A DNA stretch of 64,000 nucleotides from Rhynchopus sp. YZ270_cl-10 (taxonomy: Eukaryota; Euglenozoa; Diplonemea; Diplonemida; Diplonemidae), in assembly GCA_964035575.1 (NCBI GenBank), contig OZ037924.1, positions 434,001 to 498,000 on the forward strand. The letters are read 5' to 3'. The position numbers were made by a program, and so were the translations under genes. The notes beneath the pieces are model-generated. The model did no database searches. It saw only the letters and a list, made by a program, of their open reading frames with translations, and was not told the DNA's origin. Positions 50,684-62,514 of this stretch are shown piece by piece (within the stretch, counting starts at the first letter, position 1; each line of letters starts with the position of its first letter).

Positions 50684-53600
50684 ATGGGCGTAACAGAGAG
50701 AACCTTTGTGGCTGTGAAGCCTGATGGTGTGCAACGGTGTCTTGTAGGGGAGATTATTCGTCGCTGTGAGCGGGCAGGGTACAAACTGATTGGGATGAAG
50801 ATGGTTCACCCTACACAGGAGCAAGCCCAACGGCACTACAAGCGGCTCTCCGGGCGGAGCTTTTTCAAGCAGCTGGTGGACTACTTCACCTCAGGCCCGG
50901 TTGTCGCGATGAGCTGGGAGGGTGTGAATGTGGTCTCAGGCATCCGTCGTATCATTGGCGGCATTGGACAAGGTGACAGCATCCGTGAGGAGTTCTCAAT
51001 GAACATTCTCCACAACGTCGCCCACACCTCCGATTCGGTATGATCAATTTCAAAAAAAAAACCCCGCCCAATAGTTATTTATCAAAAAAGTGCACTTTAT
51101 TTCACCCGAGGGGTGCTTCGGAGTTGCCGATTTTAGTACAACGCAGCGAATGTACTAAAATGGTTCATAGTAACGAGAGAGTTGCCATGGAGCAATCTGA
51201 AATACACCTGAGGTCACGGATGCTGCCAGATCTGGCCAGATCTCCAGATCTGGGCCGCCCAGATCTGGCCAGATCTGGGAAATTTTTTTTTTTTTTTGAA
51301 AAAAAATTTTTTCCCAGACGTCCCAGATCTGGCCAGATCTGGCCAGATCTGGCCACATCTGGGAGATCTGGGACGTCTGGGAAATTTTTTTTTTCCAGGT
51401 ACCCCCAATGACATAACGAAGTATCGCTTGAAGTACCGTTCAATATACGTTGCTCGTGTGTGCAAGTTACGAAGTAGGACACACAAGGTATATCAAACGA
51501 TAAATCAATCAGATAAACGTTACATCATTGGAAAATTGTTGGCACCGCCGCCCTGTCTTCGTATTTATTACGTCGACAGGCCAAACAGCGTTGGGCTCAG
51601 AAGAAGCAGTGCAAAACACTGGGGATCAACATGAGAACCAACTCCCAACAACACAGGCTACCGAAGTAGCAGGTGGGGTGTTGCGGGTGTTTGGGGTGAA
51701 AGAAAATCGATTTTGGTAAGTTACAGCAGAAAATTCTTAAGTTTGCACAATTGAGAAGGGTGTTACCACTGCCTAATATTATTCGTACATGTGAACCGGT
51801 AAGGTCGAGAAGGGTGGACACGGCATACAAGTACAAGTACAAGTAAGACGTACCTTCTACAAAGGCTGAATTCGCAATTCTTAAGGGATTGAATTCAGCC
51901 CCCACGTGGTGTTTTTGAGAAAATCATTCCATGGTATACAACTATGGTTCCCGAAGAATGATTCGCCCCTCCTCGTTCATGCAAACTTAAGAAAATTCTG
52001 AAGTAACTACAACCTGGCGTGCGGGTACAGATGCATTGCTTTGTTCTTTCCTCAAAGTCATGTGTGATCTCTCGGGTCTGTACTAAAGTCAGTGTTTAGA
52101 TAAGCATCCACTTGACTCGTTCTAACAACCGTTGAAATCTAGAACAAAACAATACACTGCCCCTTCTCACACCAAGCCGCCATGCTTCAAGAGCATGCCC
52201 TGGGCAAAAATTACTGTGACAAAAATTAGTTTTCTGGGGGAACGCAATATTTTCTTGTGCCTAGTCCTCCGCAAGCAGAGGACAGACTTTCCGGATCCCG
52301 AAGTCGAATTTCTTGCACTAGCTACGCTCCCTGGGTTAAATGGCTATAGCAGTGACTGACTAAGAGTTTCATAATAATTAGGGTGGTCTATGGAAAAGTT
52401 GGTATATAAACCCGACTTTTACGATCGCCACCTGGTTTTGAAATAATTGCACCAGCTCTTCCGTCGGCACTGCTTCGCTGTTATGATGAAGGGTCGTCGG
52501 TTCGGGTACCTGTTAAGAGAAATTGAATGTAAAAGTAGAGACTACAACAAAAAAACAAACAAACAAACAAGAAGCCGCCCCGTACCCCTTAAACGTAAAA
52601 GTGACATTTTTGTTGACAAAAAAAAAAAAAAATAGCTAAAAAATAGCGAACATGTCGAAAAGGGAGAAAATCGGGGGGTTAAAAACATACCTTGCACTCG
52701 GCCCACTCTCCAGGTACAAAGAACATCACTGCACGACAAACCCACTACTACGATAGAAAATAACTATTTTTTACCGAACAGAAAGGTCGTTTTATTGATG
52801 AGTGTTTTCTGAGTGCACACTCAGTGGGGACAAAATGCAACACTTACCGAAAAAATTCTCCAATCGGACAAAAACCTTTCTAAACACCCAAAAAAAAACA
52901 CCTCAGTCCACATCCGCTGGGGTCGCGAGATGGAAATATATGGTTTTACAGCTTTTGGGGGGTCTAGCGTGGGTCCCAGATGCATTTTGCAACGGGTCTG
53001 TGTGTGTGCCTCAACCGCTTCACAGTACCCTTTTTTGTAACTGAAAACGACGCATCCTGTACCTAAGTGCACTGAAGCCTTGCTTGCGTCCTCCTTCGTG
53101 GTTTTGGGCGTTCGCATGCGAGAATCATTATCGCATTCTCACATGTAATTCTCGCATCACGGAGAGGATTTTAGCGTTACGTGACCACAAAAAAAGTGCA
53201 CAAAATTAGTTTGGTCAAAAATCACCTTGCACTTGTGAAGGAATTGCTGAGGAAATCTGAAATATGCGTGTTTTGGTACACAAAAGTGCGTTTTGGGTGG
53301 TTCTGAAGGGTCAAAACACCAAAAAAAAACGTTTTTTTGCATTTTTGGTCACCAAGGACCCACTATTTTGGTTGATATTTTTTTTTTTCCCTTTGCGAAA
53401 AAATACCCAAAAATCACGGCTATAAAAACGCTAAGGAAAAATCGATTTTCATTTTTTGGGCAGAGAAGTGCGTTTTAGGCGCCCACAGATGGTCAAAACA
53501 TCAAAATTTTTGTGTTTTTGGCATCTTTGGACACCCAAGGACCCACTATCAGGGGTGAATTTTTTTTGCCTGAGATTTGCCTTTGCCAAAAATCGAAGAA

Positions 53601-54911
53601 AAAAAAATTATGAAGGAAATTGCTAAGAAAAAGTCGAAATTGTGGGCCCCTGTACTGCATATGGCGGTACCAGATCGTCAAAACACCCGACTCTTGCGTT
53701 TTTTTGCACTTTTTGGTACACAAAAACCCTGCTCAGGGGTCAAAATTTTCCCGGAAAAAAAAATTTTTTTTTTTCGAGATTTTTCAAAAATCGACTTGTC
53801 TTTGGTAAAAACCATGAAATTTCGGGTTCGCAAAACCACGTTTTAGACCCCCACAGATGCTCAAAAGTGCCAAATTTTGCTTTAAATGGCCTCAAATCGT
53901 CGAAATTAGCCCTTTTTAGGGGCGAAAAAAAAAATTCGAGAGTCCCTTTCCCTGGGAGACAATAGCCAGAAATCTGAGGGGAAAAAAAAAACTGGCCAGA
54001 TTTCCAGATCTGGCCAGATCTGGGGAGTTTTTTTTTTTTTTTGAAAAAAAAAATTTCCCAGATTCCCAGATCTGGCCAGATCTGGCCAGATCTGGAAACA
54101 AGATCTCCACATCTGGAAAACGAGCCAGATCTGGGAAATTGGCCCCCAAATCTGGCCAGATCTGGCAGCATCCGTGTGAGGTGAATGAAGTGTGCTTTTT
54201 TTTTGAATCAGATACGATATTTGTATCTAACGGGGAAGTAAGCGAGTTTAATTTTTGCGGATTACCTCAAAGTGAGTATATAATATGCCCTTTTTGTCAC
54301 GGAATACTATGTTTGGCAGGGGTATGAGGTGTTTTGATGTACCTGTGGGGTTTTGGGTGTCGAACTGCTGGCTGTATCTATTCTCCTACTGCCTTGGAGT
54401 TCTTCTTGTTTGAGTAGGTGTCGGAAATTGCTAGTTCCTTTCGCCACTTCCTTGGTGATCTCGTAGAATGTGTTTATATCGGTGCCTTTGTGAGTGGCAG
54501 CCGTACAAGTAGCAACGAACCTAGAGTGCTTTGTTTCCACCATCCAAGTTGTAACGATGCTTCGAGGTATCGGCACATATGAGAAAGATATGGGCAAGGT
54601 TGACCCAAGGAGTCATGTGCAGAAGGGTGGACGTGCCGGAGAGATATGGAGTGTTTCATGCTGACCCCTGTTTTACTGCCCGCAACTCACTGCGTTGACT
54701 TTTCGGGATATAATTTAGCAATTGGTAGTTTTCATTGACGCGCAATTGATATTGTTTTTGCACAGTATTTAGACATTATTCCCCCCCCCCACCCTCTCCT
54801 CCACCCCCCCAACAGGTCGAGTCCGGAAAAATCGAAACCAGCTTGTGGTTTGCACCAGGTGAGCTGATGTCCTGGGGAGGCACGGATGACGACTGGTCCT
54901 ATGAAACATGA
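50684..54911 (+). CDS. Nucleoside diphosphate kinase, two exons split by a 3.8-kb intron
   Basis: Exons are 50684-51037 and 54816-54911, both phase 0, donor GTATGA, acceptor CAACAG, giving 149 residues, the usual NDK length. Exon 1 holds RTFVAVKPDGVQRCLVGEII (nucleotide-binding start) and the catalytic histidine H114 in NVAHTSDS. Exon 2 supplies the family's C-terminal block (VESGKIETSLWFAPGEL ... DDDWSYET), which exon 1 alone lacks. The enzyme transfers the gamma phosphate between nucleoside tri- and diphosphates. ATG 50684 fits the family start; the frame is open further upstream but is not conserved sequence. The 3778-bp intron carries a palindrome-bounded repeat island, a tandem satellite and decayed coding-like sequence. 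Confidence 0.9.
51206..51395. repeat. CCAGATCTGG palindrome block, left copy in NDK intron
   Basis: Overlapping copies of the 10-bp palindrome CCAGATCTGG surround a long A/T dyad (T run then A run) flanked by CCCAGACGTCCCAG. The outer end reads CACGGATGCTGCCAGATCT. An inverted copy lies at 53985-54178. Confidence 0.8.
51540..52370. repeat. Diverged repeat, inverted partner at 61150-61870
   Basis: Segments 51540-51720 and 52180-52370 match, inverted, 61720-61870 and 61150-61375. Shared words include AGAACCAACTCCCA and the translated peptide FLGERNIFLCLVLRKQRTDF. The spacing between matching parts differs. It is probably an old transposable element of unidentified family. Confidence 0.5.
53190..53930. 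repeat. About 184-bp tandem satellite in NDK intron, four copies
   Basis: The word TCAAAACA (variant TCAAAAG) recurs at 53311, 53493, 53678 and 53861, intervals of 182, 185 and 183 bp. Other shared words are CCCACAGATG and AAGGACCCACTAT. Copies are strongly diverged. Confidence 0.65.
53985..54178. repeat. CCAGATCTGG palindrome block, right inverted copy in NDK intron
   Basis: The mirror of 51206-51395: AGATCTGGCAGCATCCGTG at its outer end is the inverse of the left block's end, so both blocks bound 51206-54178 as a roughly 3-kb unit. Confidence 0.8.
54307..54597 (-). other. Coding-like open frame of unknown origin in NDK intron
   Basis: The minus strand has about 96 codons of protein-like sequence (VETKHSRFVATCTAATHKG, NTFYEITKEVAKGTSNFRH) without an ATG at the start. 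It is probably part of a decayed transposable element in the intron; the family was not identified. Confidence 0.35.
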
Positions 54912-55642
54912 GGCTTTTTGTTCTGTTCTGTTCGACTTTCTGTTCCGAAGATACTGCTCCCCCTCTCTCTCTCTCTTTTCAAACATGCATGTGCACAACG
55001 CACATTCATCCTTCGAAACCCTTTCTTTGTTCTCTCTCTTCACGAACATATTTTTTTAGATACCTACGTACTTAACGCATGCTTAGGTTCATCTCACAAA
55101 CCTTTTTCATTTTTTCATTTTTTTATTTTATTTTTTTTATGTCACCCCCCTTTTGACGTCCATCCGTCGGCTTTCAACACCCCATACTCAACTCGAGTAC
55201 TTTCTGATAAGTCTTTTCCCCTTCACCTGAAAAAAAAAACACACCTCCCCAGCTTTGTTTTCTTATTGATCCCATTTTTAACACCTCTTTTCTTCTCGTG
55301 ACGAACAATTTTTCGTTTTTTTTTTTTGCTTTTTTTTGTGCAGTGCTTTCAAATAACGAAAATTGCGTTGGTCCCGGGATGTGCGTGTTTGAAAGAGTTA
55401 ACCTAAAAGAAAACTGGTTTTGCTCTTTTTATCAGTACTATCTGCACAGGTGAAAGTGATTTTTCAAATACTCATTTTATCAAAATTTCTTTTGTTTTTT
55501 TATTGGGGGAGGGAGGGAGGAGAAAAAAATGCACAGTTTTTCCTGCAAAGCAACTCTCAAACAAACTGCGACAGTACTCCAGGCTTCGATAACTCCTATG
55601 AGGTGCGATTGTCGCCCTGACTACTGTTCTGCACATTATGAA

Positions 55643-55700
55643 GGTAGACTAAGCAACAGAGAGGCTTAGGTTCATCTTATCAAACTTTAAAATCTGCGCA
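55643..55700 (+). repeat. Dispersed CTAAGC-hairpin repeat, copy at 55.65 kb
   Basis: GGTAGACTAAGCAACAGAGA then GGCTTAGGTTCATCTTATC, followed by AAACTTTAAAATCTGCGCAT. One of the longest copies. Confidence 0.65.
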
Positions 55701-55840
55701 TATCAGATGCGTAATCAATCTATTTTTTTTTTCTTCTTTTTCCAAATTCACCTTTTTTTTTTTGCAATTCGAAGACTTCAATTAAAAAAAAATCACATAT
55801 GGGTGTGCTATTATTAGGAATTTGGTCCCCCCCTTTTTTA

Positions 55841-55893
55841 GGTGACTAAGCACGAGAGGCTTAGATTCATCTTATCAAACTTTTCTTTTTTTT
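55841..55893 (+). repeat. Dispersed CTAAGC-hairpin repeat, copy at 55.85 kb
   Basis: GGTGACTAAGCACGAGAGGC then TTAGATTCATCTTATCAAAC and a T run. It is directly preceded by TTTTTTTA, as at 57926. Close to the consensus. Confidence 0.65.
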
Positions 55894-56501
55894 TTGTGCA
55901 ACCTTTCAGGCGTTTTTGCATATCAACGATCTGCCAACGAATAGTACACCTAAAAAACATATTTTTTGCTTTTTTTTGTTTTTTTGCAGAGAAACACCAG
56001 ACGCGCGGGTCTACATGAGCGAGTAGGGTGTATAGTCACAGTCCATGAAGGACTTGATTAGTCACTCACCCTCATCACTCTATAGTCTTGACTGTGTCCA
56101 ACTGTGCTGCGTACACCACCGGGTCATGGTGTTGCAAAGCGATTCCACGATTTTCCCCCCTTTTTCCACATTTTTTTTTGTAGACTTTCAACTTCACTTC
56201 TGGTTGAGTAGAAAAAGAAGAAAAAAAAAAAAAAACACCAATATCCCCTTCCAGGTCGTACTTATATTGTGTTGTTACTGGTGTTGTTTAAAAACGAAGG
56301 CAACCAAGATATTACCGTCCTTCAAGGCAACATTGTTTGGGCAAAGGAAATACATTTCTCCCCCCCCCCCCCCCTTCCCCCCTGTCAAGCTAGACTGAAA
56401 TGATCTCTTTCGACCCGTTCCATCCAATAGCATTTGTTCATGTATGAGTTTTCGTTATATTTGATCTGCTTTATATGGGGGGTTTTTTTTTCTTTTTTTT
56501 T

Positions 56502-56545
56502 GATGACTAAACACCGGCTTAGGATCATCTTTGTCAACTTTTCTC
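56502..56545 (+). repeat. Dispersed CTAAGC-hairpin repeat, copy at 56.5 kb
   Basis: GATGACTAAACACCGGCTTA then GGATCATCTTTGTCAACTTT. The loop is shortened. Confidence 0.5.
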
Positions 56546-56970
56546 CAATATCCACCCAGCGAAAAGAAAAGAACAGAAAAAAAGAAGAATTTTTTTGCTT
56601 ATTTTTTTTGTTATAAATAACAATACAGAGGGTAGATGATACTGTGTCTTCTCGCAATAGGTAGCTATGTCGAGAGCCTGCCCTCCAGCTATACCCATAA
56701 TGGGGTGATTGCATTTTTTGAGCGAAAGTGATACATCAGAGAGAGAGAGAGATTAAGGAATAGGGGCAAAGGGGACAATGGTTTGGGGAAGATCACCTGA
56801 ATGAAGATAATTGCGTTGTGCAGATATGAAGAAAAAATATAAAGTGCAAAAGTTGGGGGGTTTTTTTCCCGTTCACAACGGATAGGTAGTGCGACCTTTT
56901 CCATTGCTGTTGTTGGTGTGACTGAAAAGAGCATTTTCGCACTGTAAGCCGTTCCCAGTCAAAAAGTAGT

Positions 56971-57010
56971 CTAGTGAAAAGCTCATCATCGGGTGTCTAC
57001 ACTAATACAA
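56971..57010 (+). repeat. Dispersed GTGTCTACACTAATAC motif, copy at 57.0 kb
   Basis: CTAGTGAAAAGCTCATCATC then GGGTGTCTACACTAATAC, the same order as at 40972 and 49651. Confidence 0.5.
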
Positions 57011-57478
57011 TGTACTGCGGAAAAAATGCGGAAAACTGCGGAAATACACTTTTCACCCCACACCAATTTCAATACCTTTATCAAATAAACAAAATAATAC
57101 CAAAAAAAAACATCTGTGTACGCCATTTGTGATCTTTTTTCGCCTTCTTCCCTCTTCTTCCCCGCCTCTCAAAAATCATTTTAGCTATTGCAAATAAAAC
57201 CACCCTCTCTTTTTTTTTTTACCACCACCTTGACAGAAATAAGGCATACTAAGCACACTAGGCATACTAGCATACTCCAGCCACGAACAACACATCCCCT
57301 TTTTTTCTTTTTTCTTTTCTACCTTTTTTTTTTTGTTTCCTTTTTTTGCTTTTCCATTTTTTCAAATGGAGAGCAAAAATGGGAGCAAAGAAGGGAGGAA
57401 AGGAAAAAAAAAAAAAAACAGAAAATCATTCTGGCCTTTGAGTGGTATCGTGTACAAGAACTTATTTCTATTTTTAAT

Positions 57479-57839
57479 CATGAGTGGTATCCGGATCCAG
57501 ATACCAGGTAATTCCAGCAGAATTCTAGATATTGGTTCCCCAGAAATCCAAAAAAAAAAACGAAGCACGCGACAACTACGCACTAAATACGCAAGAAGTA
57601 CGCAATATAGGGGTTTACTGTATTTTTTGGTTTTGTAGACAAAGTGCGCAACAAGTACGCAATACATAGGCAATATGGGGTCGTCAGGAGCACCAGATAT
57701 GGAATTTTTCTGGAATCGGGCTTTTTTGAAGTTTTTACCCTTTATGACAGTAGAAGATCTTTTTTGGCTCAAATGCCTGAAGTGATTTCTACTTGGGCTT
57801 TTTTTTTTTTTGTGGATCTGGATCCAGATACCACTCATG
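57479..57839. mobile_element. Short TIR element with CATGAGTGGTATC ends
   Basis: CATGAGTGGTATCCGGATCC at the left; the right end is the inverse of CATGAGTGGTATCTGGATCC. The element is 361 bp. Two diverged internal direct copies contain ACGCAAGAAGTACGCAATA-like words (near 57585 and 57645). No target duplication or coding potential is seen. Confidence 0.55.
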
Positions 57840-57925
57840 TGTTATTTTTAAATACAGATCGAATAGTTGACATTGACTTTGATGGTTTCAAATACGAATT
57901 CTAAAAAAAAATGTCATTTTTTTTA

Positions 57926-57970
57926 GGTGACTAAACACGAGAGGTTTACATCTACCACATTTCACTTTTT
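57926..57970 (+). repeat. Dispersed CTAAGC-hairpin repeat, copy at 57.9 kb
   Basis: GGTGACTAAACACGAGAGGT, then a diverged 3' part; preceded by a T run ending in A. Confidence 0.5.
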
Positions 57971-58616
57971 TCCTCCCCCTTTTTACCCCCTTTTTTCACC
58001 CCTCGGGAGTAACACCGTTGTATGCTTGCGTTTAGTCATCATTGTCTCTTGGAAGGAAGAAAGCGTGTCGGGGGATGGAATTTTTTTCTTTTTTTTTTCT
58101 CTCTTTTCCTTTCATTGTCTCCGCACTCTCTCTACCTCCGTTGTGACAACACATGCTGTAAGATATACATCGTACTTTATAGTTCTCTCGTGAAAGCCAG
58201 GCCCTTTACCAAACATGAACAGAGAATGGCGTGCAGGAAAATTTTGCAAAAAAATAAAAAAATAATAATTAAAACAACACAAGAAGAAGAAGAAACAGAA
58301 TAACGGAGGTTCACAGATCTCCTCCTCTCCCCTTCCCAATTTGTCACAAAAAAGAGAAAGAAAGAAATAACTCAGACAAAAAGAAAACACAAACAACAAA
58401 AGGTCATCGAAATGCTTTTTTCATTTCGTGATCAACACAGTTATGTAAAGACGAAAAAAGAAACCTCCCCATGCAGTTATGGCTAGTGTTTTTTTTTTTA
58501 CAACCCTTCGTCACCCCCATATTCCCCTAATACACTTCGTTGTCTTTAACTCTATCAATCTATATATTTTTTTGTACTTGAAGGTGTGGTTCAGATCAGG
58601 CACTCCGCTAGGTACT

Positions 58617-58645
58617 AAAGTTCTGTTGATTGTCAACAGAACTTT
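58617..58645. repeat. Perfect 13-bp-stem hairpin
   Basis: AAAGTTCTGTTGA, a TTG loop, and its exact inverse, followed by TTTTTG. It could terminate transcription or be the end of a small element; no partner is seen. Confidence 0.5.
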
Positions 58646-59479
58646 TTGAAAATGGGGGAAAAAAGAAAAAAAAAAAAAGTTCTGCTAAGTGGTTCAGACC
58701 CGTTCTACCTGTCAAAAAAGCTCAGGAGAAGAAGATATGGAGAGGTGAGTGCTTAAACGTCCCAAAAAAGTCAAAATCGGGCGTTGGTAAAAAAAAAAGT
58801 TGCGTACCGTGCGCCTGCGGCGCAAGCATGTACCCCACCAACGTGGACCATCAACAGAATATTTTCAAAATCGGAAATCCTAGCGGAGAGCCTGGTTCAG
58901 ATACAAGAAAAAAAAAATTCCTTTCATTTTATTTTCAAAGGAAATATCATTAAAGGGTATGCGATGAACCACATTGTTACCACACCAATTATCACATCCC
59001 GAAGTATCTGAAGCCACGTGGACGTGTGTTTTTTTTTTTCTTCTTCTTCCCCCCACTCCCCCCCTTCCCCCTCGCCCCCCTGATGTGTGTGCACGAGAGT
59101 CACATTCATCTCGAGTTTTTCATTATGTTTAAATGGACTACTTCATCTTTCAAAAAAAAAAAAAAAACTTAATCATTTTTGACAGAGCTCGCGCTAAAGT
59201 CCATCCCTCATCCCGGGATTTTTGGGGGTTTTGGTAGGAACGTTTTTTTTTTTGCAGTACGGGGATTTCATTAAGAAACCAGAAGTTCTAATATTGTTGA
59301 GTAAGACCACCACATAGTGGACTTGCATATACATGTGACCCCGCCGTGGAACGCAATTGGCTCGGAAAGTCAAAAGAAAGAGGAGAAAAAAGAAAAGGAA
59401 AAAAAAAAAAAAAAGTTGGTTACCGTGCGCCTGCGGCGCTGCCTGTTCCCTTCCAGTTTCTACAGGCAAACACTTGCCC

Positions 59480-59990
59480 CCTTTACCTTACACTTACGGG
59501 TTTTGACCAAAACCAAGAACTTGTCCATTTCGGCAAATTGACCCCACCACAGAACGGACGAATTCCGGAAATGCAAATGCCGGTGTTTTCGCGCATTTTC
59601 ATGTTGCAAGACGTCAGGATCAGGGAGAGAAAATCTGGTTGTGGGATTTACATTGGCCCTCTTTACCCTACATGGATTTTGACCAAAACCAAAAAATTGG
59701 CCATTTCGGCAAAGTGACCCCACCACAGCGCGGACGGATTCCGGAAATTCCAATCGCGGTATGTTTTGAGGCTGAAAACCCACTGATTTTCAGGAGAAAA
59801 ATTGCTTCCAAATCTCGGAATTTTCCGAATTTTCCTGAAAATGACCCTTGTTTACGAGTATGGGTTCATATTTTGCGAAAATTTAAGTCACTAAAATTTT
59901 GTCCATTTTTCCGTATATACCCCACCACAAGCCGGGATTGGCCCGGAAATGCCACAAAACGGGGTTTCCGGGCCTCCCCAGCTAACCTTT
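59480..59990. repeat. Diverged tandem repeat, three copies
   Basis: TTTTGACCAAAACCAA occurs at 59501 and 59677 (176 bp apart), each followed by CCATTTCGGCAAA and GACCCCACCACAG. A third, weaker copy begins near 59900 (GTCCATTTTTCCG, then ACCCCACCACA). Confidence 0.6.
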
Positions 59991-60288
59991 TCAAGGAACG
60001 TTTTTCCGTACCCGAAATCCATTTTTCCCCCATTTTTTCCCATAATTAGCGCGACCACTGATTTTTGTCCACGAATTGCATGAGAGAGCACAGCCCTTCT
60101 GTCTAACCCTACAAAGGGGTTTCACAGAAAGGCAGTGTTCGTTTTTTTGTTCGCAACCCCATACTTGAGAGGGGTTCAAATAAGAGTAGTCAGGGGGGGA
60201 AAAAATAAAATAACAAAAAAAAACAAAAAATCACTGTTATTTGATCCCCCAGGTATCATTGGAACTCACGCTTTCCCGCTTTTTAAAA

Positions 60289-60330
60289 GGTAACTAAGCA
60301 TGAGAGACTTAAGTTCATCTTTAAAATGTC
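60289..60330 (+). repeat. Dispersed CTAAGC-hairpin repeat, copy at 60.3 kb
   Basis: GGTAACTAAGCATGAGAGAC then TTAAGTTCATCTTTAAAATG. The hairpin arms CTAAG.../...CTTAAG are partly kept. Confidence 0.5.
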
Positions 60331-60485
60331 CATTGTAAAAAAATGCCTTTTTTTTTTAGTCATTTTATTTCGCCGTTGTGGAGTGTTCTTCTCGTCTCTC
60401 CCCTTTCCCCCTTCCCCTGTTCAACATGCTATTTGCTAGAGTTGAACGTTTAGACATCATTTGGAAAAGAAATCAAAGAAAAAAG

Positions 60486-60660
60486 GGGAATAGTCAGTTA
60501 TACCCTACCCTTTTTTTGAAATGGTCAGAGATACCCGAAAATAAGTTCAGATATACCCGAAAACCAGAAATAGGGCATAACTGACTATATCTGAACTTAT
60601 TTTCGGGTATATCTGAACTTTTTTCGGGTATCTCTGAACTTATTTGGGGTACCCACTTAT
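60486..60660. repeat. ATACCCGAAAATAAGTTCAGA palindromic block, left copy
   Basis: It begins GGGGAATAGTCAGTTATACC and contains several copies, in both orientations, of GATACCCGAAAATAAGTTCA. The outer word reappears inverted at the end of the block at 62515-62745. Confidence 0.65.
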
Positions 60661-61149
60661 TTGGGGGTACCCCCTTTGATTTTTTGCCCAGTGGGTGAGT
60701 GACCCACCATGAGGGAATGCGACAGCAGAGACAGTATTGAAGCAGCATGGTATGATTTTCACCCCTCTACCCCACACACAGTTACTTTTAGTGGGGGTAA
60801 ATACCCGCAAACCCGCAAACCCTTATACATGGTCCCTCGCTTCGCTTGGGAACCATTAGTGCAGCAGGAAACTCTCTGTAGCGTGAAAAAAGGCTACCTT
60901 ATTTCGCGGAAATACATAGTTATTACCACTTTTTTCATTAACCTCACCCTTCCCGACTACTGCGTTTGTACACCATACTTAATCACACCCCACATTTACA
61001 CTCATCACAGGATCGTGAAATCTGAACTGCATCCGTGATTGCGATGAGCGCCGCTCTCCGACATTCAACAACTCAAAATACAAGGCTTCACCCAAATCAA
61101 TCTATTCTAGATTTGTTTGTGGACGAAGACCTGGGGGTGGGAACACTTT

Positions 61150-61870
61150 GTCAGTCACTGCTATAGCCATTAACCCAGGGAGCATAGCTAGTGCAAGAAA
61201 TTCGACTTTGGAAACCTTCCGGAAAGTCTGTCCTCTGCTTACGGAGGACGAGGCACAAGAAAATATTGCGTTCCCCCAGAAAACCAGTGCACATTTCACA
61301 CTCCTTGTGGGTGGTCTTGTTGCCTTTTTTGTCAAGTAATTTTGGCCCAGGCATGCTCTCGAAGCATGACAATTTAGTGTGTATGGGGCAGGGTGTTGTT
61401 TTGTTCTGAATTCTCTTTGTTATAACATCTAAGTCAATCGCGGGTGGTGGTTTGTGTAGCGTGAGGCACTCTTTTTAGCAAACTTCCTGCGGCTGCTAAA
61501 GTGTTATTTCTTCGGATTTAACAACGTACAGCGTAACATAGTGGTTTCGCCTGGTCGACACAACCTTTGATAGATATGGGATAACCAACCCCCTTCGACC
61601 CCTCGTGGGTTCACTGAACAAGCCCTAGTGGTAGTTAAACGCGATTGACATTTACATTCCTAGAGATGAAAGAACAAGATAACACTTCTGTACCCGCGCA
61701 TCAAAATTGTGGAAAACTTTGCACCCCAAACACCCTCAACAACGCCCGCCAAAAGGCGCCCCTTGTTGCTGGGAGTTGGTTCTCATGATACCTGCACAGC
61801 GGGCATTCCTCTGAGTCCAACGCATGTTTGGCCTGTCTGCGGCGTTGTACTTCAGGTGCACGAAGACAGG
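61150..61870. repeat. Diverged repeat, inverted partner at 51540-52370
   Basis: The same element as in the NDK intron, in opposite orientation. On the minus strand, coding-like sequence (DPVFVHLKYNAADRPNMRW) extends past 61870 to about 61975. The family was not identified. Confidence 0.5.
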
Positions 61871-62330
61871 GTCTGGTGGTAAATTTTGCGTAGTACTGCG
61901 ACGTGGTACTGCGTGGGTCTGGGAACCTGGGTACCTGGGTACAGGAAATTTGTTGTGGAAGACATCAACCACCATGCATTGAGGAGGGTAAGACAGTGGT
62001 CGCAGTTTCTACCTGATAGCATTACAACATTTAACTTCTCCACGGGGGTCTTGGGCCGTTCACTCGGTTCTACCTTGACTACCGGAAGATATTCTTGAGG
62101 CCTTTCTGGTCTCTAGTATATCCGGTCTTCCCGAACGGAGGCACACTTTGTGTGTTACTACGACCTGGCAATCTCCAGCAGTAGGTTAAGTAATCTTTCT
62201 TGTAAATTGTTGGAACATTATCTCCTCAGTGCATGAATGCCCCACGTGACTGGACACTTTTGTGTTTGTCATGTGGAGCTGTGGTTGCTCTTTCACGACT
62301 TTTTTCCTGTTCCTGGGTACCTGTTCCTGG

Positions 62331-62468
62331 ACCTGGGTATCTGGGTATCTGGGTATCTGGGTATCTGGGTATCTGGGTATCTGGGTATCTGGGTATCTGG
62401 GTATCTGGGTATCTGGGTATCTGGGTATCTGGGTATCTGGGTATCTGGGTATCTGGGCATCTGGGTAT
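62331..62468. repeat. (GGGTATCT)n microsatellite
   Basis: About sixteen nearly perfect tandem copies of the 8-bp unit GGGTATCT. The unit occurs in the TTTTCGGGTATCTCTGAC word of the palindromic blocks on either side, so it probably grew from one. Confidence 0.9.
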
Positions 62469-62514
62469 ACCCGAAAACCAACTTTTTTGGGGTGCCCGAA
62501 AAAAGTTGGCGATA

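Noticed and set aside
61736-62043. PiggyBac-like transposase C-terminus
   Set aside because: Some spaced Cys and NAW-like words are suggestive, but the sequence is too decayed to assign a family by eye.
62331-62468. Telomeric repeat
   Set aside because: The unit GGGTATCT is interstitial, short, and explained by the adjacent palindromic blocks; no terminal array follows.
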